From the NCBI RefSeq assembly GCF_963576545.1, contig NC_083638.1:2746119-2810118 (forward strand): DNA of 64,000 nt, read 5' to 3'. The notes beneath the pieces were generated by a model. The model saw only the letters and a list, made by a program, of their open reading frames with translations. It was not told the DNA's origin and searched no databases. Shown piece after piece: positions 12,657 through 23,262 of the stretch (position 1 is its first letter; every line of letters starts with the position of its first letter). The stretch is from Limanda limanda (Eukaryota; Chordata; Actinopteri; Pleuronectiformes; Pleuronectidae). The position numbers and the translations under genes are program-made.

Positions 12657-14239
12657 TTTACAGAAATATCCAGAGTTCAGCTCAAAGCGCTTCACAAAAA
12701 AAAATGAAAAAAAAGGATGAACCAACACATTTAAATAAATTACTTACTATAAAACGCATTGTTAAAGGTCCCTCATAAAACTACAAAAATGGCAGAATAC
12801 TTCAAAAACTACGAGGAGTTGAAAACATAAAACTAAAGTTGAATGTTTTGATATAAACGGTTGAAATCGTTTGTTGATTGAACCTCAAAAATTAAAGAAA
12901 AAGCTGTAAGCCTACTTGGCCAATGAGTGAGACTGTCTGCACGTACTGGGTTTGATACTTTGTCTTTTGGATTTATTGATCACCCCTGGACCTTGAATTT
13001 GGGTAATTGTTCAATGTTTTGTATTTGTCTTTGTTCTCCCTGTACTACAAGATGAAAATGATCTATAAATAGTTTTAAAAAAAAAAAATTGAAGAAAAAG
13101 CTGAAACAGTAAAACAAGCGTGTAAGAGCTGCTTCGGCTTTCATATTGTTTATCAATATATTTTTCATACCATATTCGTTTGAGATTTATTTAATCACAG
13201 TTTTTCAACCCTGAGGATCAGTGAACCTGGTTCCACAACCATCACGACACGTTAATGACTGAGTGACACGTGCTGTCAAACATGTGACATACGTGTCCGC
13301 TGTGTTTGGATCTTTGAATAAAACTTAAACTTTGTGGATCGGCAGAGAAAACGTCCGTTCACTTGTGTATTTTTTGTACAAATGTAGAATTTACTGCAGA
13401 TTAAAGTCGGATTCTTTATGTTCCTCAGTAAACAAAAAACATAATAAACCATAAAAACTGAATAAAATGGTTTTCACTCTAATTCTCTCTGGTTTTTAAA
13501 ACACGTTCTCGTGTTTTTCTCTTGTGTAACGTTTAATCGTCTCTTTCTCATGGAACCACTTAAAGGACACAAACAATGCGATGCTTAATAAACACCTGAT
13601 TCTATGTGAAGACCACTTTTCATGCCCGGTTGAGTTTTGCAGGTTGAGGTCTTTTGTGCAAAGATGAAAGTTCAAAGTGTGTAAAGTTAAAACCTGACAA
13701 ATTCTTATCCGCTAGAGATTTTCCTTTGTTACAAATAAACCTGAATAGAAGTTTTCACTGAAGATTTCTTGTTGTTTCAGTATTTTATGAATTTGTTGAT
13801 TTTCTTTTCATCAGCTCTTTTCCCCACTCACAACAAAGTGAGTCAGCCGCTCTTCAGTCAGACCACGCTGCCGGAGTGAGGAGGCGACAGCAGAGCCGAG
13901 CGTTGGCAGACGGTCGGTGGGCGGACGATCTGGATCCATTCACACAGCTCCGACATGAATGGAGACAAAGACACATCACAGCCTCCGTCTGTGTGGACAC
14001 TTCTGTCTGAGCTCTGCACTGATCAGAGCCTCACTGAGCAGGAACATCAGAAACAGCAGAGATCAAGTCAAACTCCTCCTGATGTGATAGTTTCCTTTCA
14101 TCCCACTGTCTTCTGCTAATCATGAGTCTTTAAGAAGATAATAAAAAATTCTGATAATTGGATTTTCCACTTTTCAAGGAGCCATGAAACAGCAAAGTGT
14201 TCACAGTGTAGAACGTTCAGTCACAACAAGGATCAGATG
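12657..14239. other. Intergenic DNA, nothing recognisable
   Basis: AT-rich sequence. No exon, RNA gene or clear mobile element was recognised on either strand. Confidence 0.5.
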
Positions 14240-14575
14240 ATGATCAGGTTTGATCTGGTTTGTCAGTTTAATGTTTCTGAGGAAATGTCAGCACATAATG
14301 TATTGACTGACAATGAACAGTTACTCATCCTGACTGTGTGTGTGTGTGTGGAACGGCTCCATCTGTAGCTCAACTCGTTCTGTCTTTTCAGCTTCTTAAC
14401 AACAGCAGAAATGAAATCTGATTTGATGCTGTTTTCTAGAGGAAAACATTTTGTAAAACAAACGTTGTGACCATTTGTAATAAATTGCTATAGCGCCACC
14501 TGTAGTTGCAGCGGTGTATCATATCCAAAATCATGAAGATGGACGATATGTCAACTCCTGAAAAAGAGGTCGATC
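14240..14575 (+). repeat. Dispersed repeat, copy 2
   Basis: Second copy of the sequence at 9208-9600, in the same orientation. The TG array is only about 16 bp here, and the end carries GCGCCACCTGTAG where copy 1 reads GAGTCACATGTAG. Confidence 0.7.
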
Positions 14576-14667
14576 AGGTTTATTAGAGCTGATACCGACC
14601 CTCCAGTCCCGTTAGGATTATTGATCAGTAAACTGTCGAGTCTCAAACAGGCATCTGAACTAAAAGT

Positions 14668-14673
14668 TTTATT
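14668..14673 (-). terminator. gpn1 poly(A) signal
   Basis: TTTATT on the plus strand is AATAAA on the minus strand, about 270 bases downstream of the gpn1 stop codon. It is the first canonical signal after the stop. Confidence 0.6.
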
Positions 14674-14942
14674 CGATTCCTTCAGTTTTTTACAAACATG
14701 AACAGTGGAGAAAAACAAAAAGAATAGAAGATTCTGCTTTGATATAAAAATATAACTTATATAATGAGGAAGGACTGAGGAGCAGCCAATCACAGGCTCA
14801 GAGGCCGCCTGATCAGATACAGCTCGTCCAACATCTGTACATCCACAGGATCTGCTCCAGGTAATAGTCTGTACCACAGGGGGGGAAACCGTTCCCTCAC
14901 AGGTCAGGTCACGTTCATGTTGCAGAGGTCAAAGGTCAGAGG

Positions 14943-17207
14943 TCAGTATCCGTCTGGTATCGCACCCTTCCTGTTTCGGACCTGAATCACTTCCTTCCTG
15001 TCCTTCAGGAAGTTCCCGAAAGCGTCGCCCTCTTTGCTCTCCTCCGTCACTGAGAGATTGGAAAGGAAGATTCAGATCTGATCATGTTTTCTGTTTATTC
15101 AGGTGAATCAATGAGGTTTAGTTTAGAACAGTGCACACCGCCCCCTGCTGGAGGGGAGCAGCCACCACAGTGAAACAGATGGAAAATGATTTAATTTTTT
15201 CATTTCATATCGTTTGAGGTTGATTATTATTTTAGACTGAGACAGAAACAAACCTCTGGACCATTTAACTCTGTCTTAAGTCGGATTATCACTTACAGTC
15301 AAGATATATAAATAAAAAACTGATTTATTTACAATATAATCCAATTAAAATCTAAATAACATTTCTATGTCGTCGTATTTTTTTTCCTACGGTGAAACAT
15401 GAGTCAGGTTATGAATTGAACATGTTTCTGTATCGTGTTTTTTCTCTCTCACCTTTGTGGTCAATATCGTCCGTGTCGCTGTCCTCATCTTCTTCTTCCT
15501 CGTCTTCGTCACGGCTACCACGGGTCATGATGAGGTCACTGGGTCCAGCGATGTGAGGGTCCTCTGTGGACAGGAAGTCAACCCGTCAATCAGAGCAAAA
15601 AAGTGTACGACTTGAAACAAGACATTTTTGTTTGTCTACGTCATGGAGAAAATTCAGTTTAATTTTAGTAGTCTCTTCTTTCTTTGTGTGAAAAATAAGA
15701 AGCTAAATACAGAGACTGTGATTTGGAAGCTCTTGGTGTCAGCGCGGCATTAAACAGCAAAAATAAGGTGTATTGTATGATTTTACATGTTTTACATAAT
15801 AATGTCAGAGAAAACAGAAAGATATTATATTCAAAGGCGAATTTTTAAATCAGTTTTCAAATACAAGAAAATCTTTTCTCGACCAGTTCATTAATTCCAA
15901 TAAAACAAGTAAAACAGAGTGTGGAGAGTTTGTGTGAAGAAGAGCTCTGAGCTGCTGCTCTACCTGTAGCCGGCGTCTTGGTGATGTTGACGGCTCCGAG
16001 GTCTTTCCTGAGACGCTCCAGCTGCTGCTGCTGCTTCTGGCTCTGAGCCTCGGCCTGATGGAGAGAGCGTCAGGTAAAACATGGAGAAAGAGACGGAAAG
16101 AAAAGACAGAAAACACACAAACACACAGACACACAGACACACTGACCAGCTGTTTGCGGAGTCTCTCGTATTCTGGACGATAATCTCTGAAGAAGAGAAA
16201 CGAGAGACAAACAGTTGAGATGTGATGTTAGTCTGAAATGTCTCCAGTCATTTTAATCAGGCTGCAGAGATAATAATAATAATATCAAATGTGTTATAAT
16301 TAATTATAGATCAGTTTATAATTTGGTGAATAACTTTATAATTTAGCATAATTGTAAATTAGTGTTTTATTTAGTAAAAGCATTTATTGATGGGTAAAAC
16401 TTAATTTCTAACAGTGATGTGATGAGCAGGGGCGTGACCCCCCCACTGACCTGTCATACTCCTTGGCGGCGTCCTCCACCTGAACGAACAGCTCGTCCAA
16501 TCCCGTGCCTGCCACCGCGGACACGCCCACAACCTGCAGACACAGGGAAACGCTGTCAGGACATTTCTGTCGTTTACATTGAACCACTGTTTACACAAGG
16601 ATCTGATCCAGTGACCTGATTGGATGTTTTTAATAAGCTGACTTCCTGTTCAGACCTTTATTTTGAATTCTTCCTGAGTTTGTGTTGTTATAAATAAAGT
16701 TCCGAGTCTAACAGTTGACAAAGTTCTGTGGTGTGAGCCGCTCCTCTCACCCTGAGGTTGGAGTAGAACTCGTCCAGCACCAGGCTCATGGATCTCGTCA
16801 GGTTGCTCACGTACGACGTCTCCTGGTTCAGAGCGTCCTGGAAAACCTCAAAGTCCTGCATCCACTCCACCGCGAAGCTGTGGTCGATGATGTCCGTCTG
16901 CAAACCACGAGTCCACGAGTCAAGATAAACTCTGCGCCAACAGTGCACCAGCAGACAGGAAGTGACCTCACCTTGTTCATGGCGACGATGAAGGGCAGCT
17001 TGGTCTTGTAGAGAATACTGAAGGAGAGAAACAGCAGCTGAGCTCGTGTCCATTTTTAAATTACACCAACATCTAAAGGCTCTGTGGTTAGTTGGGTCTG
17101 GTACCTGCAGGCGTAGAGCATGTTGGACATGAAGGTCACCGGGCTGACGCTGCGGGACGTGTCCATCACATAGATCACCACACACGGGAAAGACGACGCC
17201 TGTAACA

Positions 17208-17242
<35 letters not shown>

Positions 17243-20200
17243 CAGGGGTTTAAAATGACTGTCACATGATCAGTGAAGAATGAAAAACCCAGCGTGCAGC
17301 GTGCAGACCAACCAGAGCCTCGGTGATGATGGTTCCAGACGCCGACCACGTGAAGACTTCAATCTGACCCGGGGTGTCAATCAACACGTACCTGCAGAGG
17401 TCAAAGGTCATCAGACACAACTATAAACAAGATACACAATCTAATGGGCATTTACAACAACGGTAAGTCAAACAGGAAACTGTCACTAGGATGAGGATGA
17501 TGAGGATGGAGAAAACATCAGAAGCTTCACAGATTCCAGACGGACACTAACTTGTGATCGTGCTGCTTCTTCTCGATGAACTGCATCACCTGCACAACAC
17601 AAACACACACGTTTAATCACAGTTCAGTCACTCGGTTGTTTGTCATGATTTGCCTGGAAACTAAACTTTGGGAGAAACTGTAACAGAACTTCATATTATT
17701 TAATTTAACATTCCCCACTCCTTCACCCGGTAAACTGCTGCTTCATTTTGCTATGTTATATGTTAGAGGTAGGGCTGGGCAAGTTAACTCGTTTCAATGG
17801 AGTTAACTCGAGTTAACTCAAGTGATGAGTTAACTCGATTAATTATTTTATCTCGCATTCACTCAGGTTTGATTATTTATTGTTTTATTGTGAAAGTCAG
17901 GCTTTTATTTTGTGAAAGTCTGTTGCTGACTGCTGCAGAACAGGAAAAAAGAAAATAATTGGCGGGTAAACAATCGAGTTAACTCATCACTTGAGTTAAC
18001 TCGATTAAAACGAGTTAACTTGCCCAGCCCTAGTTAGAGGATATATGTTAAATGTTAGAGGTGTCATTTTCTAAAATGTGTTTTTAAGATGTTACCTGCC
18101 AGGTCACAAGATCACAGGTCACACTTCCTACGTACTTATTACACATATATTCATATTATTTAATCTAATATTTGCCACTCCTTTACCCTGTAAATTGCTG
18201 CTTCATTTTACTATGTTATATGTTATATCATTTTTTAAAATTTTGTAAAGCTGTAAATCTACTGTGTAGATGTTGCCTGCCAGGTCACAAGAATGTCACT
18301 GCTCCGATGACGCTGTCATTGGTGCTTGTGACAATAAACTTTTATTTGATTTGATTTGATTTGAACTGTATTTTTAAGAAGGTTCTAAGCTTTAGTTGAG
18401 TTCATTCCGATGGTTAATCTGGTCACCTGATCAAAGCGCGTCGCGAACAGGTTGAGCGACGTGACGATTCCTCCGTTCGGTCCGAGGCCGTACTGCTTCA
18501 TCACCTCCTTGTAGTTCACAGTGTCCCGGATGTCTGGAGGACAGAGGACACACAAACACACACACACACACACACACTGAAGGTTACAGCGACCAGGAGG
18601 AGACTGTTCACTCTCTGTGTGATCTGTCCAGGAAGTAGACGGGTCCTCACCGATGTTAGCAGGGAAGGGAACCTCGTGGACGGCCGGGTCCAGGTTGATG
18701 ACGTACGGAGGAGCTTTCCGGGAGTGAAGGTACGCTGTCAGCCTCTGGAGACAAGAAAAGCAACTGAGCGTAAAACAGAGATAACAGCCAGTACATCTCC
18801 ATCGCCCCCTGGTGGCTGACTGCAGCGTATGTCATGAAACACTCCTTCTCCATGTTAACAGACGGGACATTGACCAAAACTTAAAAGCCAAAGTAGACGC
18901 AAGACAAATGTTTCAAAGATGGTTTCGGTCATCTCAGGTCGTTATCATCACACTGATGTTTGTTCAAGTGTTTATGTTTCTGATAAGTTTGGTTTTAATT
19001 AGGGCTGGGCAAGTTAACTCGTTTCAATGGAGTTAACTCGAGTTAACTTGAGTTAACTCAAGTGATGAGTTAACTCGATTAATTATTTTATCTCGCATTC
19101 ACTCAGGTTTGATTATTTATTGTTTTATTGTGAAAGTCAGGCTTTTATTATGTGAAAGTCTGTTGCTGACTGCTGCAGAACAGGAAAAAAGAAAATAATT
19201 GGCGGATAAACAATCGAGTTAACTCATCACTTGAGTTCGTTACCTGCAGCTACGGTGGCCTTCAGAGTCAAACCAGAACACAAAATGCTGTTCTGGATTT
19301 ATGTCATTGCGTTTAGACCCTCGGGGCCACCGTATGGGTCGGTCTGGACTCGTACGCGGGAAAAGCTCAGACAGAACCGTGGTTCTGGTTCCGGATCCCT
19401 GAAGACCGGGTGAGTGAGAAACTGAACAACTACGCGTTTCTTCAAACCGAGTCAAGTGTCGTGAAACTAGTTTTACAGAAGAAGCTCGTCTGTAAAGTTT
19501 GTGTCGCAGTTTATAGAGAAATCAGAAATGTCGTCACAGCGGTGAACAGGTTACAACCTGCTGCTGCTAGCTGAGTCATCCCCGCTAACCTGTGAACCCA
19601 CAGGTAGCAAATACATTACTTATAGCTAGCATAAGAATATCCTAAAGCTAACCGATCAACAACAGAGAGTCACCGGTAAGATAACAGACCGTCGTTATCC
19701 TGTCGTATCGGATAAAGTTACAACTTTGAGAAAAATGTAGCTAGCCTATTAATAACATGTAGCTACTATATAAAGACTTTGTAGCTAGCATATTCAGACC
19801 AACAGCTGGTATATTAATAACATGTAGCCAGTATATAAATAACACGTAGATAGCATATTCATAACATGTAGCTAGTATATTAATTACATGTAGCTGGTAT
19901 ATTGATAACATGTGTCCAGTGTATTAATAACCTGTAGCTGACAGATGAATAGTCTCCTGCTGACAGATTCATAGCAGCTAGCCTATTTACCTCCAGTTAG
20001 CACATTATCGACCTGTAGCTAACACAATACAACCGACAGGTTCCGGTAAGATCCCGAGCATGAGAACAGCCGCTTCCTGTCCCACACACCGGGCTCTTCT
20101 CAGTCTAGAAATTTTCAGAACCACCATGTGTCCCGTGTTGTTGTCCCCAGCCGGACTCGTGTAGCTAGCCGCGGTTAGCATCTTTAGCTAACTGACCTGA

Positions 20201-20361
20201 ACGAACGTGGTTTTCCCGGATCCCGCCATCCCGAGCACGATCAGACACACCGGTAGGTCCCGTGGGGGGGCAGCCGGTGCTCCTCCGTCTCCTCCCGCCG
20301 GGGAACCCCCCTGGTCTCCGGCTACAGTCTCCTCTGGACCGGGTCCACACGCATCCGCCAT
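14943..20361 (-). CDS. gpn1: GPN-loop GTPase 1, complete 13-exon gene, 400 aa
   Basis: GPN1 (XAB1) is a GTPase that works with GPN3 in assembly and nuclear import of RNA polymerase II. Minus-strand coding exons: 20197-20361, 18651-18744, 18427-18533, 17552-17589, 17313-17391, 17105-17199, 16972-17017, 16751-16897, 16451-16533, 16147-16186, 15964-16054, 15453-15563, 14943-15049; every phase joins without a stop. Residues 44-52 are the Walker A loop GMAGSGKTT, 104-106 the GPN loop in GLGPNGG, 139-142 DTPG of the G3 motif, and 207-210 NKTD of G4. [14 protein letters not shown] and DALNQET are near identical to vertebrate GPN1. A Gln-rich segment (307-311) and an acidic run (about 347-361) precede the C-terminus. 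The N-terminus is Gly/Pro-rich and about 25 residues longer overall than human. Introns 1 and 3 hold MITE copies. Assignment is firm. Confidence 0.97.
15138..15151 (-). promoter_or_regulatory. CTCF-like motif in the last gpn1 intron
   Basis: On the minus strand it reads CCAGCAGGGGGCGG, fitting the CTCF core consensus. No repeat family membership is evident for this copy. Occupancy cannot be inferred from sequence alone. Confidence 0.35.
17770..18032. mobile_element. hAT-type MITE, complete, in gpn1 intron 3
   Basis: The 263-bp element begins TAGGGCTGGGC and ends GCCCAGCCCTA, flanked by a perfect 8-bp target duplication GTTAGAGG (17762-17769 and 18033-18040). Eight-base duplications are the signature of hAT transposase. 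The termini are built of inverted GAGTTAAC repeats, so both arms fold back. It encodes no protein. Confidence 0.9.
18130..18362 (+). mobile_element. Non-LTR retrotransposon 3' tail in gpn1 intron 3
   Basis: Ends GTGACAATAAACTTTTATT followed by TTTGA pentamers (18340-18362), the usual 3' end of fish LINE fragments. The upstream part partly repeats 17690-17760 (CACTCCTT and CTGCTTCATTTT), so a diverged second copy lies there and the MITE inserted into or next to it. Confidence 0.55.
18786..18999 (-). repeat. Dispersed repeat carrying a consensus CTCF-like motif
   Basis: In gpn1 intron 1. TCGCCCCCTGGTGG at 18802-18815 is the reverse of CCACCAGGGGGCGA, and the flanking order of motifs matches the copy at 9610-9975. 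The repeat is interrupted at 18999 by a hAT-like MITE. Confidence 0.55.
19000..19237. mobile_element. hAT-type MITE, 3'-truncated copy, in gpn1 intron 1
   Basis: Nearly identical to the element at 17770-18032 from TAGGGCTGGGC up to CATCACTTGAGTT, then it stops: the last 30 or so bases with the right terminal repeat are missing. It has one additional GAGTTAACTT unit in the left arm. The left flank GTTTTAAT (18992-18999) is the expected target site but its partner is lost. Confidence 0.85.
19737..20000. repeat. Degenerate minisatellite, unit about 30 bp
   Basis: Seven to nine imperfect units of the form AACATGTAGCTAGTATATTAAT run through the 5' part of gpn1 intron 1. Unit length and sequence vary, so the array is old. 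Confidence 0.75.
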
Positions 20362-20480
20362 GCTGCTGGATGCTGGAGCAACTGCCTGCCGTCAACACAC
20401 TGGTACTGTCGTGAAGCGGGAGGCAGTGGGCGGATGAGTAGTGAGTACACGTCAGTGAGTAGTGAGTACACGTCAGTGAG
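20362..20480 (-). promoter_or_regulatory. gpn1 promoter region with duplicated 21-bp unit
   Basis: Immediately upstream of the gpn1 ATG. A 21-bp unit (20436-20456) is perfectly repeated at 20457-20477 and partly a third time. Each unit contains ACGTCA, read on the gene's strand as TGACGT, a CREB/ATF half-site. A GC-rich stretch lies between the repeats and the start codon; no TATA box is seen. Confidence 0.5.
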
Positions 20481-22959
20481 TACATTCTACTACAAGTATA
20501 CCATCAAGTTATCAGATAGATTCTAGATTAGAGAAGAATAGAGTTCTTCATTAGCCTCATAGCTGGATATGACATTACAGTATTTCATTATTAAATATGT
20601 ATATGTATAGAGCAAGTACTAGAACTGTATTGATCCTGACATTCATCATCATAAGATAAGATCAACCTTGATCCACACATCAGGGAAATTCAGTTGTTAC
20701 AGAAGCAGTTATTTAAAAATGAGGTAAACAAGAAAATATCATCTTAAAATTAAATAAAAAATGCTGAGTATGTGGTAAAAATGTTATAAAGTGAAGTGCA
20801 GGGGCACAGGTTGATTATACGAACAGGTAGAAAAAATGTTATAATAAATATGAAGACATATTGTGATGTGCAGATGACACAAATGTGCAAAAAGTTATTT
20901 TCCGTTAAAAATAGTGCAAATCATCATCACTTTTGATGCCTTTGATGCCTTTCCAAAGAGAAAAACTTCAGCCGTCGCATCAGAGAAGGTTAGTAGTATG
21001 TGTGTTCAGTAATTTGGTATGGCCTTCTAGGACATTCCAAAAACTGAAAAATAAAAATGTTCCCCTTCCCCGGGAGTGACAGACATCATTATGCTGAGTT
21101 TCACTCTGGAACATTTCAGGTCTTGCTGTGATAGATAGTAAATATTGAAAAGCTCTGACTAGAGGCTCTTCATGTAGTTAATAGTTCTAAGTAAGTGTGA
21201 TTTGCTAAGAGATCTAACATCAATAACTTAATTTCCTATGTAAATTTATTTTGTCCAAGAGTCTTTGACTGGGAAAATGTGTATGTCCTCAATATATAGA
21301 TAGATGTATAGATAGATAGATGTATATACATATATATAGATAGATGTATAGATAGCCCTCTAAGGATTTCACAAAAACTAAAATGACATTGTTATGCTGA
21401 GTTCTGCTTCTGAACATTTCAGATCTTGCTGTGACTGATAGTAACTATTGAAACGCTCAAAAAATGTAATGAAACAATTATTTCCGCCTTTAATTACTAC
21501 AGCCTTTAAAGTTCATCTTCTGTGACCCACAAAACAATTATTAAATACCTAATGAGAAAGATATACAAATAGAAACTTCATCATGACAGCATTTACTGTT
21601 TTATTTGAGATATAAGAATATGACTTAATAATAATGGACCCAAGAAGCCACCAGGTGGTGCTACAGCACCAGGCAGTACAGAACAGCTTTCACTCCTCAC
21701 TACCTAACAGCAATGAAAACCATTTTAATTATTAAAATTATTCATTTGCAATATTAATACAATCACTGTGAGGTTCAATATTAACATATCAATCACATAA
21801 AAATTCTGTATTGCTGCAACTGACATGGGGCTTAAAGGAAACTGCAATCCGACTATTCAACAAGATCTCTGGCTCAAAGAAAGTCTCACTTCATAGAGTG
21901 AAGATGAGATGAAGTGATGGAAGAGAAATGTGTTTCAAACTTCGAACTCTGTGATGAAGTCACAAAGAAGAAAAAAGACATGTTCAGAAACGAGGAGGCG
22001 GGACCCTCAGACTCCAAAGTTCATTGGATGGTTTCTTGCTACGCTTTCATGAAACGTACAATATGTAACTTCAGCTACAAGGGGTCCCTCAATCAAAACA
22101 ACTAAAAACCTATAACATCATGAAGCAGCGTGGGAACTTGTCTTCACCATCAAATTTTCCTGAAGCAACTCTGGCGCCAATCACAACAGATGAGGTCATA
22201 TATTAAAGTTCTATTCACGATGCGTAACAAATGGCAATGAATAATCGTGATAATTTCCAGGTAACCAAAACAGACGGTAGAAGGAAGAAACCACAGACAC
22301 TTCATTAGGTTCATCTCTCTTCATTCTGAAGTGCGTATGCTGAGTAATAATACAAAGTAAAATAGTGAGACAGTCGCTCGCTCGTCAAGTTGAGTTTTGA
22401 GACTTTGGAGGCGGGGACAGTGGCTGTTCCCCTCGTTCGTTTGGTCATTTTAAACGCCTCCCTTATCATATCCTCTTCATTTTTCTGTAAAGGTTGTAAA
22501 CTTGATGGATCCTACCACTTAATGATTCTGCCACCATGATGTGAGGTACCCTTGTGGATACTGATCCATGAACTCTTATCAATTGATGTGCAGACTTGAC
22601 TTTCTGCATGCATTAAATTTTAGACTAAATTGAGGCCACATGCTTCTGCATCCCAGTGGTAAGTGGGCTGCACATCTACTGGGCCCCAGATGAACCAGGC
22701 AGTGTGAGCCTGTTAGACTGAGCTCAGGGCAACGAAACACAAAGTGTACAACAACAAACTGAGAAGAACATCAGAAAAGGAAATGAAGAATGACCCGTTA
22801 ATACAGTTTTACCCTCCAGACAGTTGGCGACTAGTTTACGTGAATATTTGTCAGTCGCTGTTCTTTCTTTATGTTGAGGAAGTTGGCATCATCATCGTTT
22901 ATCTCACCGACAAAGTTCTGATTGTCATCATTTTGAAAATGAACACAATATTAGACCTT
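20481..22959. other. Intergenic DNA with retrotransposon remnants
   Basis: 20661-20710 is a second copy of the LINE 3' motif (CAGGGAAATTCAGTTGTTAC) seen at 731. Short ATAGATAG repeats lie at 21296-21355. Two similar segments (21096-21150 and 21395-21450, with CATTTCAG followed by TCTTGCTGTGA) form an imperfect direct repeat. No exon recognised. Confidence 0.5.
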
Positions 22960-23262
22960 TAAACATTTGCACTAGACTGTTATTTTTTTACCACTGTATT
23001 ATCCCGCCTATAGTGTATTCATATTTATATATATATTTATCTTGCTCATAGTGTATTCATCATTCTTATATCATACAATACCTCTTAATACTGTACTATT
23101 CAATATATATTTCTACTGTACATATCTCAGTTATTTACATATTCCACTTTAAATATGCACAATACTCTGCACTTTTACTGCCTTTTTTGCACTTCTGGTT
23201 AGATGCCAAACTGCATTTCGTAGTACTTTTACTGTGCAATGACAATAAAGTTGAATCTAAAA
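22960..23262 (+). mobile_element. Non-LTR retrotransposon 3' end
   Basis: AT-rich, ending with TTGCACTTCTGGTTAGATGC, a short stretch, then GCAATGACAATAAAGTTGAA. This arrangement is a recurrent 3' terminus of LINE elements in teleosts. Only the 3' non-coding end is present. Confidence 0.65.

Noticed and set aside
12231..12778. 158-codon frames combining poly-CV, a unique middle and poly-RE
   Set aside because: Both ends are microsatellite translations; the middle has no family signature and no splice support.
16688..17242. 184-codon minus-strand frame overlapping gpn1
   Set aside because: Reads through gpn1 exon 8 and then out of frame across introns and a CA repeat; replaced by the spliced gpn1 model.
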